NCBI GenBank assembly: GCA_903813345.2
Contig: CAIIXF020000006.1
Span: forward strand, 8,236,989 to 8,300,988
DNA from: Owenia fusiformis
Lineage: Eukaryota; Annelida; Polychaeta; Sabellida; Oweniidae
Reading direction: 5' to 3'
DNA length: 64,000 nt
In this document: positions 45,028 to 56,760 of the stretch, piece by piece
Numbering within the stretch: position 1 is the first letter of the stretch
How the letters are laid out: each line of letters starts with the position of its first letter
Translations under genes and position numbers: made by a program
Notes under the pieces: model-generated
Told to the model about the DNA's origin: nothing
What the model saw: only the letters and a program-made list of their open reading frames with translations
Database searches by the model: none

Positions 45028-46058
45028 ATAGAAACGCGTCCAGTATTTTCGCCTGGTACAACTGCAAATTCTGGACACATACCTCCATTTTTGATCCAGA
45101 GAAAGGTAGGTGTAATTTTACTCCGTAGCCTGTGATCATTTTACAGTGTGTCCTTACCTAAAGGCAGGCTCGTCAGATTCCCATATTGGAGAACGTCCGA
45201 TTCTTATAAAATGACAGCTATCCATCTAGTTTTTCTGTAATGTGGGGTTAAGCACAGAAATATTTTGATTTTTTCAGGAAATACACGAATCGAATTATAT
45301 TTCTCAATTACATTTTCATTGACAAGATATGCAATTTTCTTGTGTATGAACTAACAATACAGCCTCCAATCTGCAAATTTTAGCTTAAAAGTGATCGATA
45401 AAAGAAAAATGAGGAAATTTTAGAAATACTGGACAAAATAAAAAATGTACTGGACGCAAGCCTGCTAATACCTATTGGCTTGCGTACAGTACATTTTCAT
45501 TTCGTCCTGTATTTCTTTAAACTTTGTCATTTTTCTATTTTCGATCATTTCAAAGCTAAAATTTGCTGACTGGAAGTTGTATTCTTCATACACAAGAAAA
45601 CTGAATATCTTGTCAATGAAATGGTAAATAAAAAGAAATCTGACTGGATTCGTGTATTTCCTGGGGAAAAATCAAAATATTTCCGTGCTTAACCCCACAT
45701 TAGAAAAAATCTAGATGAATGACTGTCATATGTGTTTTCCTCATTGTACTGGGAATCTGATGAGGATGTTTCTATATAAAGAAACACTGTGATCGATAAA
45801 AGAAAAATGAGAAAATTTAATACTGGACAAAATAAAAAATGTACTGGGCGCAGTACCCTTTGCATTCGTTTGACTTCACTTCTTAAAAGAGAGCTTCGTA
45901 GTTTAACTAGACTCTGCACGCAGGGTATGGGCGCAGTGTAATACGCTGTAAAACAATCACAGTCTACCGAGTAAAATCACACCTACCTCTTTATTGATCA
46001 AAAATGGAGGTCTGCGTCCAGTATCCCGGTTTGTACCAGACGAAAAGACGCTGGACCC
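45028..46058. repeat. 1-kb foldback element, centre near 45464
   Basis: The inner arms 45239-45450 and 45480-45710 mirror each other (AAGCACAGAAATATTTTGAT, TTCTTGTGTATGAA, GATCGATAAAAGAAAAATGA, ending ACTGGACGCAAGCC around the loop). The outer arms 45028-45238 and 45710-46058 share TCCAGTATTTTCG, the CTACCTCTTT block and ATCTAGATGAATG. The right arm contains an extra duplicated piece and the MITE at 45854-45927. Related to 2282-2562. Confidence 0.8.
45854..45927 (-). repeat. Short MITE-like repeat (copy 2)
   Basis: TA, then CCCTTTGCATTCGTTTGACT ... CTCTGCACGCAGGG, then TA. It matches 2741-2819 with a few changes and has a plausible TA duplication. Confidence 0.65.
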
Positions 46059-46184
46059 CCCGATTTAGACAAAAACATGATGAAAATACACACATCCAAA
46101 TCCCAACTAGAAAACAGCAACTCCGCAGAGTAGCAATTCCCACCGAACAAAATATGTTTTGACAAATAACGTCTCTATTGCTTC
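46059..46184. other. Spacer
   Basis: Short stretch without recognisable structure. Confidence 0.3.
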
Positions 46185-46810
46185 TTCAACAGAGCTCCTT
46201 TGTCGGTGGGTATACCAGCACATGAATTTTAAAGTCCTTCCACTTGTATTTGAGTTATCAAATGTTATATTTTTTACTAAAAATGGCGGAAATTTTGAAA
46301 TTCATTTCTCTGTCCCTAGTATAGGCATCAGCACATAAAAAGTTAAACCAAATCCTACAACTTGGGTTATCAAATATTACATTTTGGTCATCTTTAAAAT
46401 TTCTTATCAAACAAACCTTTTTTGTCTCAAGACATCAACATATAAAATCTGAACAAAATCCGTTCACTGATTTTTGAGTTACCAAAGATTACGTTTTAAT
46501 CAAAAATGCCGGGCATTTTCAAATTCAGGGGCCATCTTGAAAATGTCTTCTGAGTAGAGTTCCTTTGTCTCCAGGCATCAGCACATACAATTTGGACCAA
46601 ATGCGTCAACCGGCATTTGTTATTCTTTTACAAAAAATGGTCTTAATAATTCAACAATTGTTGCATTTACATTCATTCGATAGGACATCATGGATATGGT
46701 AGAAAATAAAATATTCGCCTCTGCGATATATTTCTATATGAAATTCAGGGGCCATCTTGAAAATGTCTTCTGAGTAGAGTTCCTTTGTCTCCAGGCATCA
46801 GCATATAAAA
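46185..46810 (+). repeat. Degenerate tandem repeats plus a 65-bp direct repeat
   Basis: Variants of GAGTTCCTTTGTCTCCAGGC followed by ATCAGCACATA recur at about 46193, 46310, 46420, 46555 and 46780, with a GTTATCAAATATTACATTTT part between. The 65-bp piece from AATTCAGGGGCCATCTTGAA occurs almost unchanged at about 46525 and 46741. Confidence 0.7.
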
Positions 46811-47757
46811 TGTTAAAGTCTGGAGGCGATAAATGGAAAATCATGGAAGCAAAATTAAACAACTGATACTGATGATTTTTTCCTTTAAATAAAATAATTT
46901 CCAATGGGGTAAAATGTCTTAAAGTCTAACGTTTAACCAATATTGTATTGTAAAATATATAATTACCATGTAACTGTATTGTAATTGTTTTTTTGCAATT
47001 GCTTTAACATGCTTTTTCTTTGAAATAAAAACAATTAAAAAAAGAAAATAATTTTTTTTGCTCGTACAATCATGTCAGACATGTACTAATATTACAGGCA
47101 TAAACCTTTGTCCCTCTGAATCTCCTGATTCCGTCTTTGAGGGCCTTCCAGATATGCACTGTGATGTATGAAGATTATTGTTAGACGCACCAACTTGTAT
47201 TAATGTATTACAACAATATAACTTGTATTACTGTATCCAGACAACGTTTCTAGAAAGTGTAACGTTACTGATACATGATGTGTACAATAAAGCATTCGCT
47301 AAAAGGCTGCATTCGGCGGAAGTGGTTACAAAAGGTTTTGATGTTCAAATTGTTAGTCTGAGTGGTGAAGATCTAGCTATAAGGGCATCTTGCTAGTTCA
47401 ATATAATTACTATGTGTTTAATCAGTGCAGGGTAAAATAATGACTCTCTATTTGGACTACTCTGGGGTCTCCCTAATTGGTATTCCTAACTATTGCAGTA
47501 GTTGGAACTACATTATCAGCCGTCGGTACCTTTTCATCCGCGATAACGTTGAAGGATACCCTCATTCCCTCGGCAAGCTTCTGAAATACTTGTCCTTTAA
47601 AGGAAGCCTGAAAACAAAGTAAACCAATTTAAAACACTTGAATAAAAATCAATATCAAGTGTTGTTTTTTCTGGGATCACGTACGTAGTCGATAACAGAC
47701 TACCGTACTTGTAGTATATATTTTTTGTATCATACTTCGCAGTAAGTGCATCAAATA
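46811..47757. other. Spacer with two unexplained short open frames
   Basis: Frames at 47178-47396 (72 codons) and 47425-47622 (65 codons) have no motif, signal peptide or good context. They are not called as genes. Confidence 0.3.
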
Positions 47758-48406
47758 CAGGGTGTCTCAAAAAATGTATCCAAAAGTATATCAAGAGCAC
47801 AGATAAACCAATCAATACTTATCGGCAAATGATTCAGGAGTTACTTCCAGAGTTAGGTAGGCTAGCCTGGAGACCAAATGATATCCAAATGAAAACACAG
47901 TGGTCTCAAATTGATACACACAACAAAAGCTACAATAGAATCTCAGCCAATGCAGTTTCTTGAACTTCTGACCTCTCCGTATAAGGGGGCTATAAGACAT
48001 TGCAAGGGCCTCCCTATTCACCATATTTAACGGTCCATACTTTTTTCTCTGAGGCTATTTGAAGGATCATTGTATGCTAAACCCAAGCTAAGAGACCTAT
48101 AGAACAACTTAAGACCAGCATCCGAACAGAAATCAAAACATTCCACCAGAAATATGAAATGTGATGAACAATGTAGTACATGTAGTAAGGATGCAGACTG
48201 TCATCAAAATATGAGATTACATTGAATATGTGGTTTATAAGGTAACGGGTCAAAGTATCAAAAAGGCAAAACTGAATTAAAAACTGTGGATAGGGGAAAA
48301 AACTTTCATCTTTTATCTACAAGACCATGCAAAAAATGTCTGAAAAAATTGTTTGGTTTGTCTATGGTGTTGATTTACTTTTGGGTACATTTTTTGAGAC
48401 ACCCTA
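47758..48406 (+). mobile_element. Tc1/mariner-type element, internally deleted
   Basis: Inverted ends of about 55 bp: CAGGGTGTCTCAAAAAATGT on the left (TA before it) and the complement of TAGGGTGTCTCAAAAAATGT on the right. The plus strand carries a worn transposase end: SLFTIFNGPYFFL, a stop where tryptophan is expected, GYLKDHCML, then a VMNNVVHVV-like region. The ends are distinct from the element at 41114-42073, so it is a different subfamily. At 649 bp it is far too short to be autonomous. Confidence 0.75.
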
Positions 48407-49532
48407 TTAATTTAAATCCAAATTACACAAATATATTTCACATCGCATATATACTTTCGATTTGCAAACATTAACATTCGTACGGAATTGTTTATATTCG
48501 GTACGTGACTCGCGCATGCGCTGATGCATGATTGCTTCTGGCGCGCAAAGATGCAGAGTTCCAGTTCTATTTCATTTACGTTAATCATGGAATAACACGT
48601 CTCCATAAGAACCGATCAAGGAGATCCTAAGTTAAAAGTTGGAACTATACCATTTGATTTACATGGGAAATCCCTCCAAGAGAATATTCTAGGGATAAAA
48701 GAATGTATACAGTTTACACAATTTGAGAAATAATTGACAAGACCCAATTAAAACAGCATTCATATTATTCAAAAGCGTTCGTAATCAACGATTACCAGCC
48801 CTCTGAAGTTTGAAAAATAAAAATACCTAGGTGTTAATCCATATATTATATTTTTTAGAAATATTTTTGGGATTATATGTGCAATCTTATAGTCAATAAA
48901 ATGTTTTAAGTGTATTGATGTTTTTAAGATGAAAACACAAGCAAAATGCATGAAAAAGCTCCCCGATTTGTGAACAACTCTCGGTCCATTTCAATAAAGT
49001 TGTAAATATATGAAACAAGAGACAAAAATAGTCTTGGAATATCATCTCATGAGGGTGCGCCACGTGTATTCATCGAAGAATGAATGTTTATTATATAGGG
49101 CCTGATCGCGTTTACCATCTTCAGTATTATTATTTATTTTTGTAAACATTGATAAATACATTCATATACATGTGTTTAAACCTAAGTTTGTGTTGATTAT
49201 AATCTTGACCTACACTGAACGAAATAAAGGACCCGTCACTATAAGTGTCACTATAAATAAGATATAAATCCAATGTACGATCATATGTTAAATTCTACTG
49301 AAATAAAAAAGGTTATAGTCTTAACTCACTAATGCCATAATTCTTTTGAAATTAAATCAATCCAAGAACATGTTTTCAGGCAATTCCAAGAGTGACCCAT
49401 TTCTCTGCCAAAATTGTGTGTTTTTCTCTTAAAAATAATTTTTTCTGAGGTTTGAGAATATATCCACATTCAATAGTCTAACAATATCAAGCGTATTATT
49501 CATGCCTTATAGTTTTGAGGCTCTCTAACATT
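48407..49532. other. Intergenic, nothing recognised
   Basis: AT-rich with one small G+C-richer spot (48510-48560, GCGCATGCGCTGATGCATGA). No exon or repeat that I can support. Confidence 0.35.
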
Positions 49533-49725
49533 ACCACGGTCATGACAGGCCTTGCAATATAATATTCATTGTCACGGTCATGACAGGCCTTACAATATAA
49601 TATACTGTAGCATTGTCAGGGTTATACCAGGCTTTCACGTTAACAGTACCACGGTCATGACAGGATCCTTGCGAAACTTAAAAACACTTAATAACACGGT
49701 GACGGTTGTGCCAGGCATAAGTCTT
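49533..49725 (+). repeat. Minisatellite, CACGGTCATGACAGGCC units
   Basis: ACCACGGTCATGACAGGCCT followed by TGCAATATAATA is repeated irregularly about five times (49533, 49573, about 49615, 49650, about 49697), the last copies degenerate. Confidence 0.75.
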
Positions 49726-49740
49726 GCAATAGATAGCATT

Positions 49741-52556
49741 AGGCCAGTCTACAGCAAGCATTTTGGGAAGTCAGAGGGCCACTTGTTAGACATAATTTTT
49801 CTAAAAGATTACTTTATGTAGCATCAATTCACATATGTCTGGGTCGAACTAGTTTGTGGACGAAGGATTTTTAGCTTTTTTACCCCCCTAGAATAATATT
49901 TGAAGGGGTATTAGATTATCATTCTATAACACCAACTGAATATTTGGTATAGTACTGATTCCTACATAATATGTCACTAGTACGATTGTCAAGTGTATCC
50001 TAAAATTATAGAGAGATATGCTGATTGGTTTAGGAAAAAACATAATTTATAGAAATAAAAAGGCATATTTTCGTTCATTTTTTACCTTCACCAATCTTAT
50101 TTTTGCAGCTTCAGAGAAATAATAGGCAGTTATAGTGCTCCAAATAGTATTCATGAATCATTCTCAAGTTATGCGTGGCATTGTAATATAAGTTATGTAA
50201 TGATTAAGTACTATTTTGTATTTTTAATATGGCTTTGTTGACCCCTACCCCTTAGAAATATGAGAAAATGAAGGTAGCACAATTAGATCAGAAATTCTAT
50301 AATGAGTACAAATACTTCTCCAAGTCACATTTAAAAATGTATTTGTGTGATATATATAGGTAATTTAATGGGAGGGATGCAATCTGAATTTTATTTTGAG
50401 GGAAAATATAATTGGCCAAGGAAAATATCATATTGACTGAGGGCAATAGCCAGAGTGTTAATATGATAGTTCTCGAGGCGAATAAAATAAATAAAATTCA
50501 TATTCCACCAAGACCATCAATAACCTATTTATTTCATAATTTTTTCTGAAACATAATACTCAAGAGAAATCCCTGGGAATTGTTCTGATACAGGATCTGA
50601 TATGTGATTTAGGCTGATACAGGATCCAATACGGGATCTGCCTTTGTTAGTTTAAAGGATCATTTCTTCATGTTAAATTCTTGTTTTTATATTTTTCTTT
50701 TCCTAAAATTTTATCAAGAAATTCTCTAAGTCAAGGTCTTATGATTCTTATTCAGATGGATCAGTCTGTATTTGTATGCTCATTATTCCATTTAATATAT
50801 CCTTTAAAAGTACAATACATTACATCGCAAGAAACTGTATCATGTTGCCTTGAAGCATGAGCTCTGTTCAGTCCAGCATATCTTACCCAGGCAGGCACAT
50901 GTGCATTTTATCAGCTAAGGGATTCCTTCGAGGGGAACAGGTAATTGCTATTGAGTCTATGCTGTCAATCTTAAAACTAAATATAGTACATTTAGGTACA
51001 CGAATGACGAAGATACATGTTACGTATAATTTGTTGGTATAACCCCCTTGTGCTCCACTTTATCCATTAGCAAAAGGAGAAGACAGAAATGATTGTCCAG
51101 AAGTATTTCTTATAATATTCCCTTTATATCTAAAAATGATTCTACAATAGATAAAGTTTGCATGTACCTCTGACTCTGAGGAAACTCCGAATGACTCCCC
51201 GCTCCGCCCATTTCATTCAATTAATAAGGGAGAAGGACTTGACTTTACTAACTTATTCCAAAATTATTTTTTCAAATATCCCCTTTACCCATGAAGGAAT
51301 TTTCAGTTGATACAGATTACATGTGCAGTTGAGCATAATTCAAAGGTTTGAGTGAGACCCCCATATGGGAAGTGGTGGAGGTTTTGACAAAATAATGATT
51401 GGGCTGTCAAACTCAAATCATGGGAGTAACCTATTGAGTCAATTTCCCCACCCTGGAAGCAATAATAGAGAGTCGGATATAGTGAAAATTCCTATTATTA
51501 ACAATATACTTTTGAAAGTCTCTATGCTACTCTCAGGACTCCTTGAATGGTGCATAATATTTGAGAATGTATAATGTTCATGTTCACTAGGAAAAATCTA
51601 ATTATGTCAATCTTTACATTGTGCACTCTATATTCATAGGCATTCTTAGCATGTACATTATTTTCTTTTTGCCCATTTCTTTCAGCCCATAAATTCCCAT
51701 CCTCTAGGTCTATATATAAACATTGAAACAGGCTTTTGACCCAGGAAATTTGTGTTTTATGACATTTGTGAAACACATTCTTGAAGAAAATAATATACAA
51801 GGCAGGACATAAGTAGTCATCAGAGAAATTCTGATCCAATCGTGCCATCTCAGAGTTCTTGTATTTCTAAGGGGTAGGGGTCAACAAAGCCAAATTAAAA
51901 TACAAAATAGTACTTTATCATTACATTACTTATATTACAATATCACATATAGCTCGGAAATGATTTTTGAATACTTTTTGGAGCACTATAACTGCCTATA
52001 ATTTCTCTGAAGCTACAACAATAAAATCGGTAAGACTAAAAAATGAGCAAGGGGTAGGGGTCACCAAAGCCATATTAAAAATACAAAATAGTACTCAATC
52101 ATTACATTCCTTATATTACAATGTCACACATACCTGAAAATTATTTTTGATTACAACTTGGAGCACTATTACTGACTATTTTTTCTGTGAAGCAGCAAAA
52201 ATAAGATTGGTGAAACTAAAAAAATAACAAAAAATATGCTTTTTATTTCGATAAATTATGTTTACTCCCAAACCAATCAATATATCTCTCCATAATTTCA
52301 GGATACGCTGATCCACTGTCCTGGTGACATATTATGGAGAAATCAGTACTATGGCAAATACTGAATTGATTTTATAGAATGATAATCTAATACTTAGAAT
52401 ATTATTCTAGGGGGTAAAAAGGCTCAGAATCCTTCCTTCACAAACTAATACGACCCAGACATATGTGAATTGATGCTGAATAAAGTTATCTTTTAGAGAA
52501 ATTATGTCTAAAAGTGGCCCTCTGACTTCCCAAAATGCTTGCTGTAGACTGGCCTA
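49741..52556. repeat. 2.8-kb foldback element
   Basis: The outermost ends are AGGCCAGTCTACAGCAAGCA and its exact complement. The left arm runs to about 50265 and the right arm from about 51865. Shared segments include GGTCATTGTAATATAA-type blocks, AATAGTAC and GACCCCTACCCCTT. The right arm has its inner 170-180 bp in two tandem copies (51865-52045, 52046-52230), the left arm only one. The interior 50266-51864 has no recognisable gene. The 108-codon frame at 51522-51848 (minus) shows no motif. Confidence 0.85.
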
Positions 52557-53716
52557 CATGTGTGAATACCTCATTTATTCACTGGTTTTCAGTATTTACT
52601 AATTTATCAATTTATCTAACATCGCATGTTATTTCATATCACGTGACCCAATTGAAAACCTGGGAGATATAAAATATAACTAGATAGAGAAAGAAGTGGT
52701 CGATTAACCAGAAGAACATTAATTAAGTATATCATAGAGTTAACGGAACCAAGCTTTACACGTTGATAAGAATAAACCATTATTCATATAAGTTATGAAC
52801 AATATAAGTTATGGACAATTCAACGTAGATTAGAAAACTTACATCACGCACAAAAACAGTAGTGCTACTAGTATCAGGTTTGATATACCCATAACCCTTT
52901 TCTCTGTAAAAGCACACGACAGTTCCCGTCAATGTCCTGGAATGCAAAGATTTTTACCAGTATTTATTGCATAAGCTAATAAATTACAATTAATAAAATG
53001 TAATGTCAATCTCCCTTTGGCATTACAGACATGCAGAATGAAGATTCGTGATCACGTTCAAGTTGCACACTAGAAATAATACACTATCTCACTTAACAAA
53101 TTCGATGAACTTTTTAAATCGAATGGCAGGTTTTGATCCAGAAAGTGCAGCATATTCACGGTGCCCATGTCAAGCTGCGTGCCTACTTAGGCGCGCAGTT
53201 TGTTTCGATCACAAACTGCGTGCCTAACAACATTGCATCATTCAAGTTGGAGTCTGTATTTTGAAACGTAATTTGAAGGCATTTAGACTGCATTGCTTTC
53301 TTGTTTAATGCGTTTATTCTGTGGCGAATATATGAATCTTGCAATAACTAGCAAAAACTATGTCCAAATGAATCTAAGTTTTAAAACATAAGCAAATTAA
53401 TGGCATTTTCGTCACCGATTTAACGGGAATTTATACATAAATCGATCTAGCACTTTAAACATAAATGACAAATACTTCAGGCTAGTTCTACATTTAAATC
53501 ATTACCCAGTTATCATGTACAATTCAAAATATTTCGAGTTATAACAGTTAATCGGGAGATTAAAATGAAATAAAGCACAAACCGCGCGCCTATTTTAGCC
53601 AGAAATTACCAACTGCGTGCATACACTTTCTAAACTACAGTAACGACCCATTAGCATATCTATTTTTTTCAATGGCTTATATCTGGCCTGATGTGCCGTT
53701 ACTGAACCTTCTTAAT
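52557..53716. other. Spacer with clustered AAACTGCGYGCCTA motifs
   Basis: Between 53170 and 53640, variants CTGCGTGCCTACTTAGGCGC, AAACTGCGTGCCTAA, ACCGCGCGCCTA and AACTGCGTGCATAC occur in both orientations. They may be ends of a small inverted-repeat element. No gene recognised. Confidence 0.35.
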
Positions 53717-54615
53717 GGTCCGAGGCTACATTAGGCTGCAACCCTGTAGTAACTAGTTAGGTGTCCCATACCACCCTTGGTCCGAGGCTACATTAGGCTG
53801 CAACCCTGTAGTAACTACGTAGTAAGGTGTCCCATACCACCCTTGGTCCGAGGCTTCATTGGGCTGCAACCCTATAGTAACTAGTTAGGTGTCCCATACC
53901 ACCCTTGGTCCGAGGCTATATTGGGCTGCAACCCTATAGTAACTAGTTAGATGTCCCATACCACCCTATACCCGGGGCTACATTAGGCTGCAATCCTATA
54001 TCAACTTGTGAGGTGTCCCATACCACCTTATACCCGGGGCTACATTGGGCTGCAACCCTATATTACTTATGAGGTGTCCCATACCACCCTATACCCGGGG
54101 CTACATTAGGCTGCAACCCTATATCAACTTGTGAGGTGTCCCATACCACCTTATACATGGGGCTACATTGGGCTGCAACCCTATATTACTTGTGAGGTGT
54201 CCCATACCACCCTATACCCGGGGCTACATTAGGCTGTACCCCTATATTACTTGTGACGTGTCCCATACCACCTTATACATGGGGCTACATTGGGCTGCAA
54301 CCCTATATTACTTGTGAGGAGTCCCATATCACCCTATACCCGGGCTACATTAGGCTGCAACCCTATATTACTTGTGAGGTGTCCCATACCACCCTATACC
54401 CGGGGCTACATTGGGCTGCAACCCTATATCAACTTGTGAGGTGTCTCATACCACCCTATACCCGGGGCTACATCGGGCTGCAACCCTATATTACTTGTGA
54501 GGAGTCCCATATCACCCTATACCCGGGCTACATTAGGCTGCAACCCTATATTACTTGTGAGGTGTCCCATGCCACACTATACCCGGGGCTACATTAGGCT
54601 GCAACCCTATAGTAA
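53717..54615 (+). repeat. 62-bp tandem array
   Basis: About 14-15 units of GGCTACATTRGGCTGCAACC / CTATATTACTTGTGAGGTGT / CCCATACCACCCTATACCCG. The spacing is mostly 61-62 bp, with one longer unit near 53815. The 114-codon open frame at 54253-54597 is simply the repeat read through, with its peptide pattern repeating every three units, and is not a gene. Confidence 0.95.
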
Positions 54616-55279
54616 GCCAATACAAACCCCATTAGCTCTATTGGTGACGTGTTGCTTGAAATTAAACATATTCATTAGACTGACTCAGTACATGACTTGA
54701 TATACAGACTTTAACAATTATATTATTATCAACCCGATAACAAGCCACTCAGTCCACACGCTACCATTATAAAGTAGTGGATTGTTACACTCAATATACG
54801 TACTTGTCATTGGAATTTCTACAGAGGCATATGTAGGTGCTACGAAAATCCTGCTATATCGTCAGATTTTATGAGATTTGCATATTGAAAGTCAAAGTTT
54901 ATAATAGAACTAGGTAACAATTAAGTTGGAAAAAACGTTTACTTCCATGAATGGATGGCTCAATAAACGATTTCTCTTGATATTTGAGAGGACATCTGAG
55001 CGAAAGGATATTTTCACAGTATTTTATGTTTAGTGTATTCTCGAACGGGTCTCTCGTATTTTTAAATAGCTTCCTTTTTGGTCATTTTTATCAGTCTTTC
55101 TTTTTTAACAGCGCATTTATTAAATTTGTTTTGCCAAAATTTTGAGGCGGTGTCATTATTTGAGGAGCTTTCGGAGAATCACTGGGCATATTATCTTCGC
55201 CTATCTGGCAAGTTTTGCGAACATCTTCTGGTAAAGGGAGGGGGGGGGGGTGCTTACGTTTTCTGAAAATACTATAAGT
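54616..55279. other. Spacer, nothing recognised
   Basis: AT-rich sequence. The frame at 55078-55266 ends in a G-run-encoded glycine tract and is not credible as a gene. Confidence 0.3.
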
Positions 55280-55356
55280 TATTTAATTGAGATTGCTTTG
55301 AAGTGCAATACAGGATATATTCCGTTCCTGTATTGCACTTCAAATCATTCTATAAC
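55280..55356. repeat. Hairpin repeat
   Basis: TTTGAAGTGCAATACAGGA and its exact complement, 13 nt apart, with weaker pairing outside. A MITE or a strong stem-loop. Confidence 0.7.
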
Positions 55357-55473
55357 GTTTTCATAGTAGATCTCAGGCCAATACATTTTACCTAGGAGAT
55401 AATCCCTAGAAATATTCTGTATTCTCTGTATTGCTACTGAGATTTTCCTATCCGTACCAATATTTTCTGTATT

Positions 55474-56755
55474 CACGGTGTTATAGCATGACGGTTACGC
55501 CAAGGCGATTTGCAAAATTTTGCGGTAACGATAACAAAAAAATGGCGAATGGAAAAGGCAGCATGTCCTCTTTCTCGCCTGTAGGCAATATTTACAGATA
55601 AGATTTCCTTTTAAACTAGTTCCATTCGGTGACGTATATATGGATGCTTATAAAGACTGGGTCAAATCTGCCATGTGGTCTACAAGAAACAGAATATAAG
55701 CTGTAAACCTACCGACTGAGATATCCAAGTTCATAATTTTTGGTCCATTCTCGTGTTTTCTCAGTACATGTGTCTCAGAGCCACTCAAAATATTAACTGT
55801 AAGTAAACTGTGTATAGACAAGGCATAAAATGACAAATCCAGAACATGAACGTGGTGTATATCGTAAATAATAAGGTTTCAAACGCAATTTCGTTAGACG
55901 ACTACGTATGACTTCTATCGAATTCTATGGACGGTAACGTATTGTATTCGTTGTACATAAGATATTTAGCGGACTGTCACATGCCTGTTCATCTGTCAAG
56001 TCAAGGTTGCTAGATCTGATAGCCTCTTTCCATGTTATTGCTACAATTGGTAAGAAATTGAATATTGAATTTCCTATATTTCTTTTCAGGACTCTCAAGA
56101 AACGCTCTTGTTTCAGCCTCTATAGGGCAAGGAAAAAAACTGTTGCTTACTTTATTTATGAAACCAATGAAAGTGTAAAAGATAGCAATGAAGAGGCAAA
56201 AGTAGATTAAGATCAAGTACTGATGAAGATGACAAAATTTATGACAAAGAATCGGGGTTTCATATTTGAATCAGGTTCGCGTAACCGCCCATCAATTTTT
56301 TTACGTTACCGCAAATTCAAAATACATTATTAGGGCTTGAGCAGAACATATTAGGTGGTTTCCAATGCTCAGTTGGCTTTGTATGATCGTATGTAGGTTA
56401 CATCTATATACCCCAAGGATTTAGGTAATGTAGGCCATGCCCTAACAACAAAAACAAACAAATTACTAAATTTTGTGTAGTTTTGAATTTCAAACTCGAC
56501 AGTTTTTCTCCTATTTCATGTTATCCCCCGGCATCAATTTGCAAAGACTATGTTCAAAATATACATTACTGAATGCATCACCGATTGCAACGCTTACATA
56601 AATCGTTCATCCTTTCATTGATACACAGTAGTAGAAAATAATGCACCAACCTTAGTTTTCCTTTCCATCGCGACCATTTTATTGGATAAATCAGTGAACG
56701 TAGCCGTCCAACCTCGTTTTCAGCGGTGGCGTAACCGTCATGCTATAACACCGTG
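55474..56755. mobile_element. Transib-like (RAG-related) non-autonomous DNA transposon
   Basis: 1,282 bp bounded by perfect 29-bp inverted ends that begin CACGGTGTTATAGCATGACG, flanked on both sides by GTATT (55469-55473, 56756-56760). Transib elements are known for ends of the CACWRTG type, resembling the V(D)J heptamer, and for 5-bp target duplications; both features are seen here. Motifs related to GCGGTTACG recur just inside both ends (about 55494, 55523, 56279, 56313, 56728). There is no recognisable DDE transposase inside. A frame at 56007-56210 and a TTTCTTTTCAG tract at about 56080-56090 have no known domain. Perfect ends and target duplication indicate a recent insertion, which needs an active transposase elsewhere. 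Family assignment rests on termini only. Confidence 0.65.
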
Positions 56756-56760
56756 GTATT

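Noticed and set aside
45854-45927. tRNA or small RNA gene
   Set aside because: Length is about right, but there is no cloverleaf, A or B box or anticodon arm. The ends behave like a mini-transposon.
51522-51848. 108-codon minus-strand frame inside the 2.8-kb foldback
   Set aside because: No recognised motif, no signal peptide, no splice support, and only this copy available.
54253-54700. Repetitive proteins of 114 and 67 codons
   Set aside because: Both are read-throughs of the 62-bp array; the peptide repeats exactly as the DNA does.
55474-55520. True recombination signal sequence (heptamer, spacer, nonamer)
   Set aside because: The heptamer-like CACGGTG is there, but no A-rich nonamer at 12 or 23 bp. 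It is a transposon end only.
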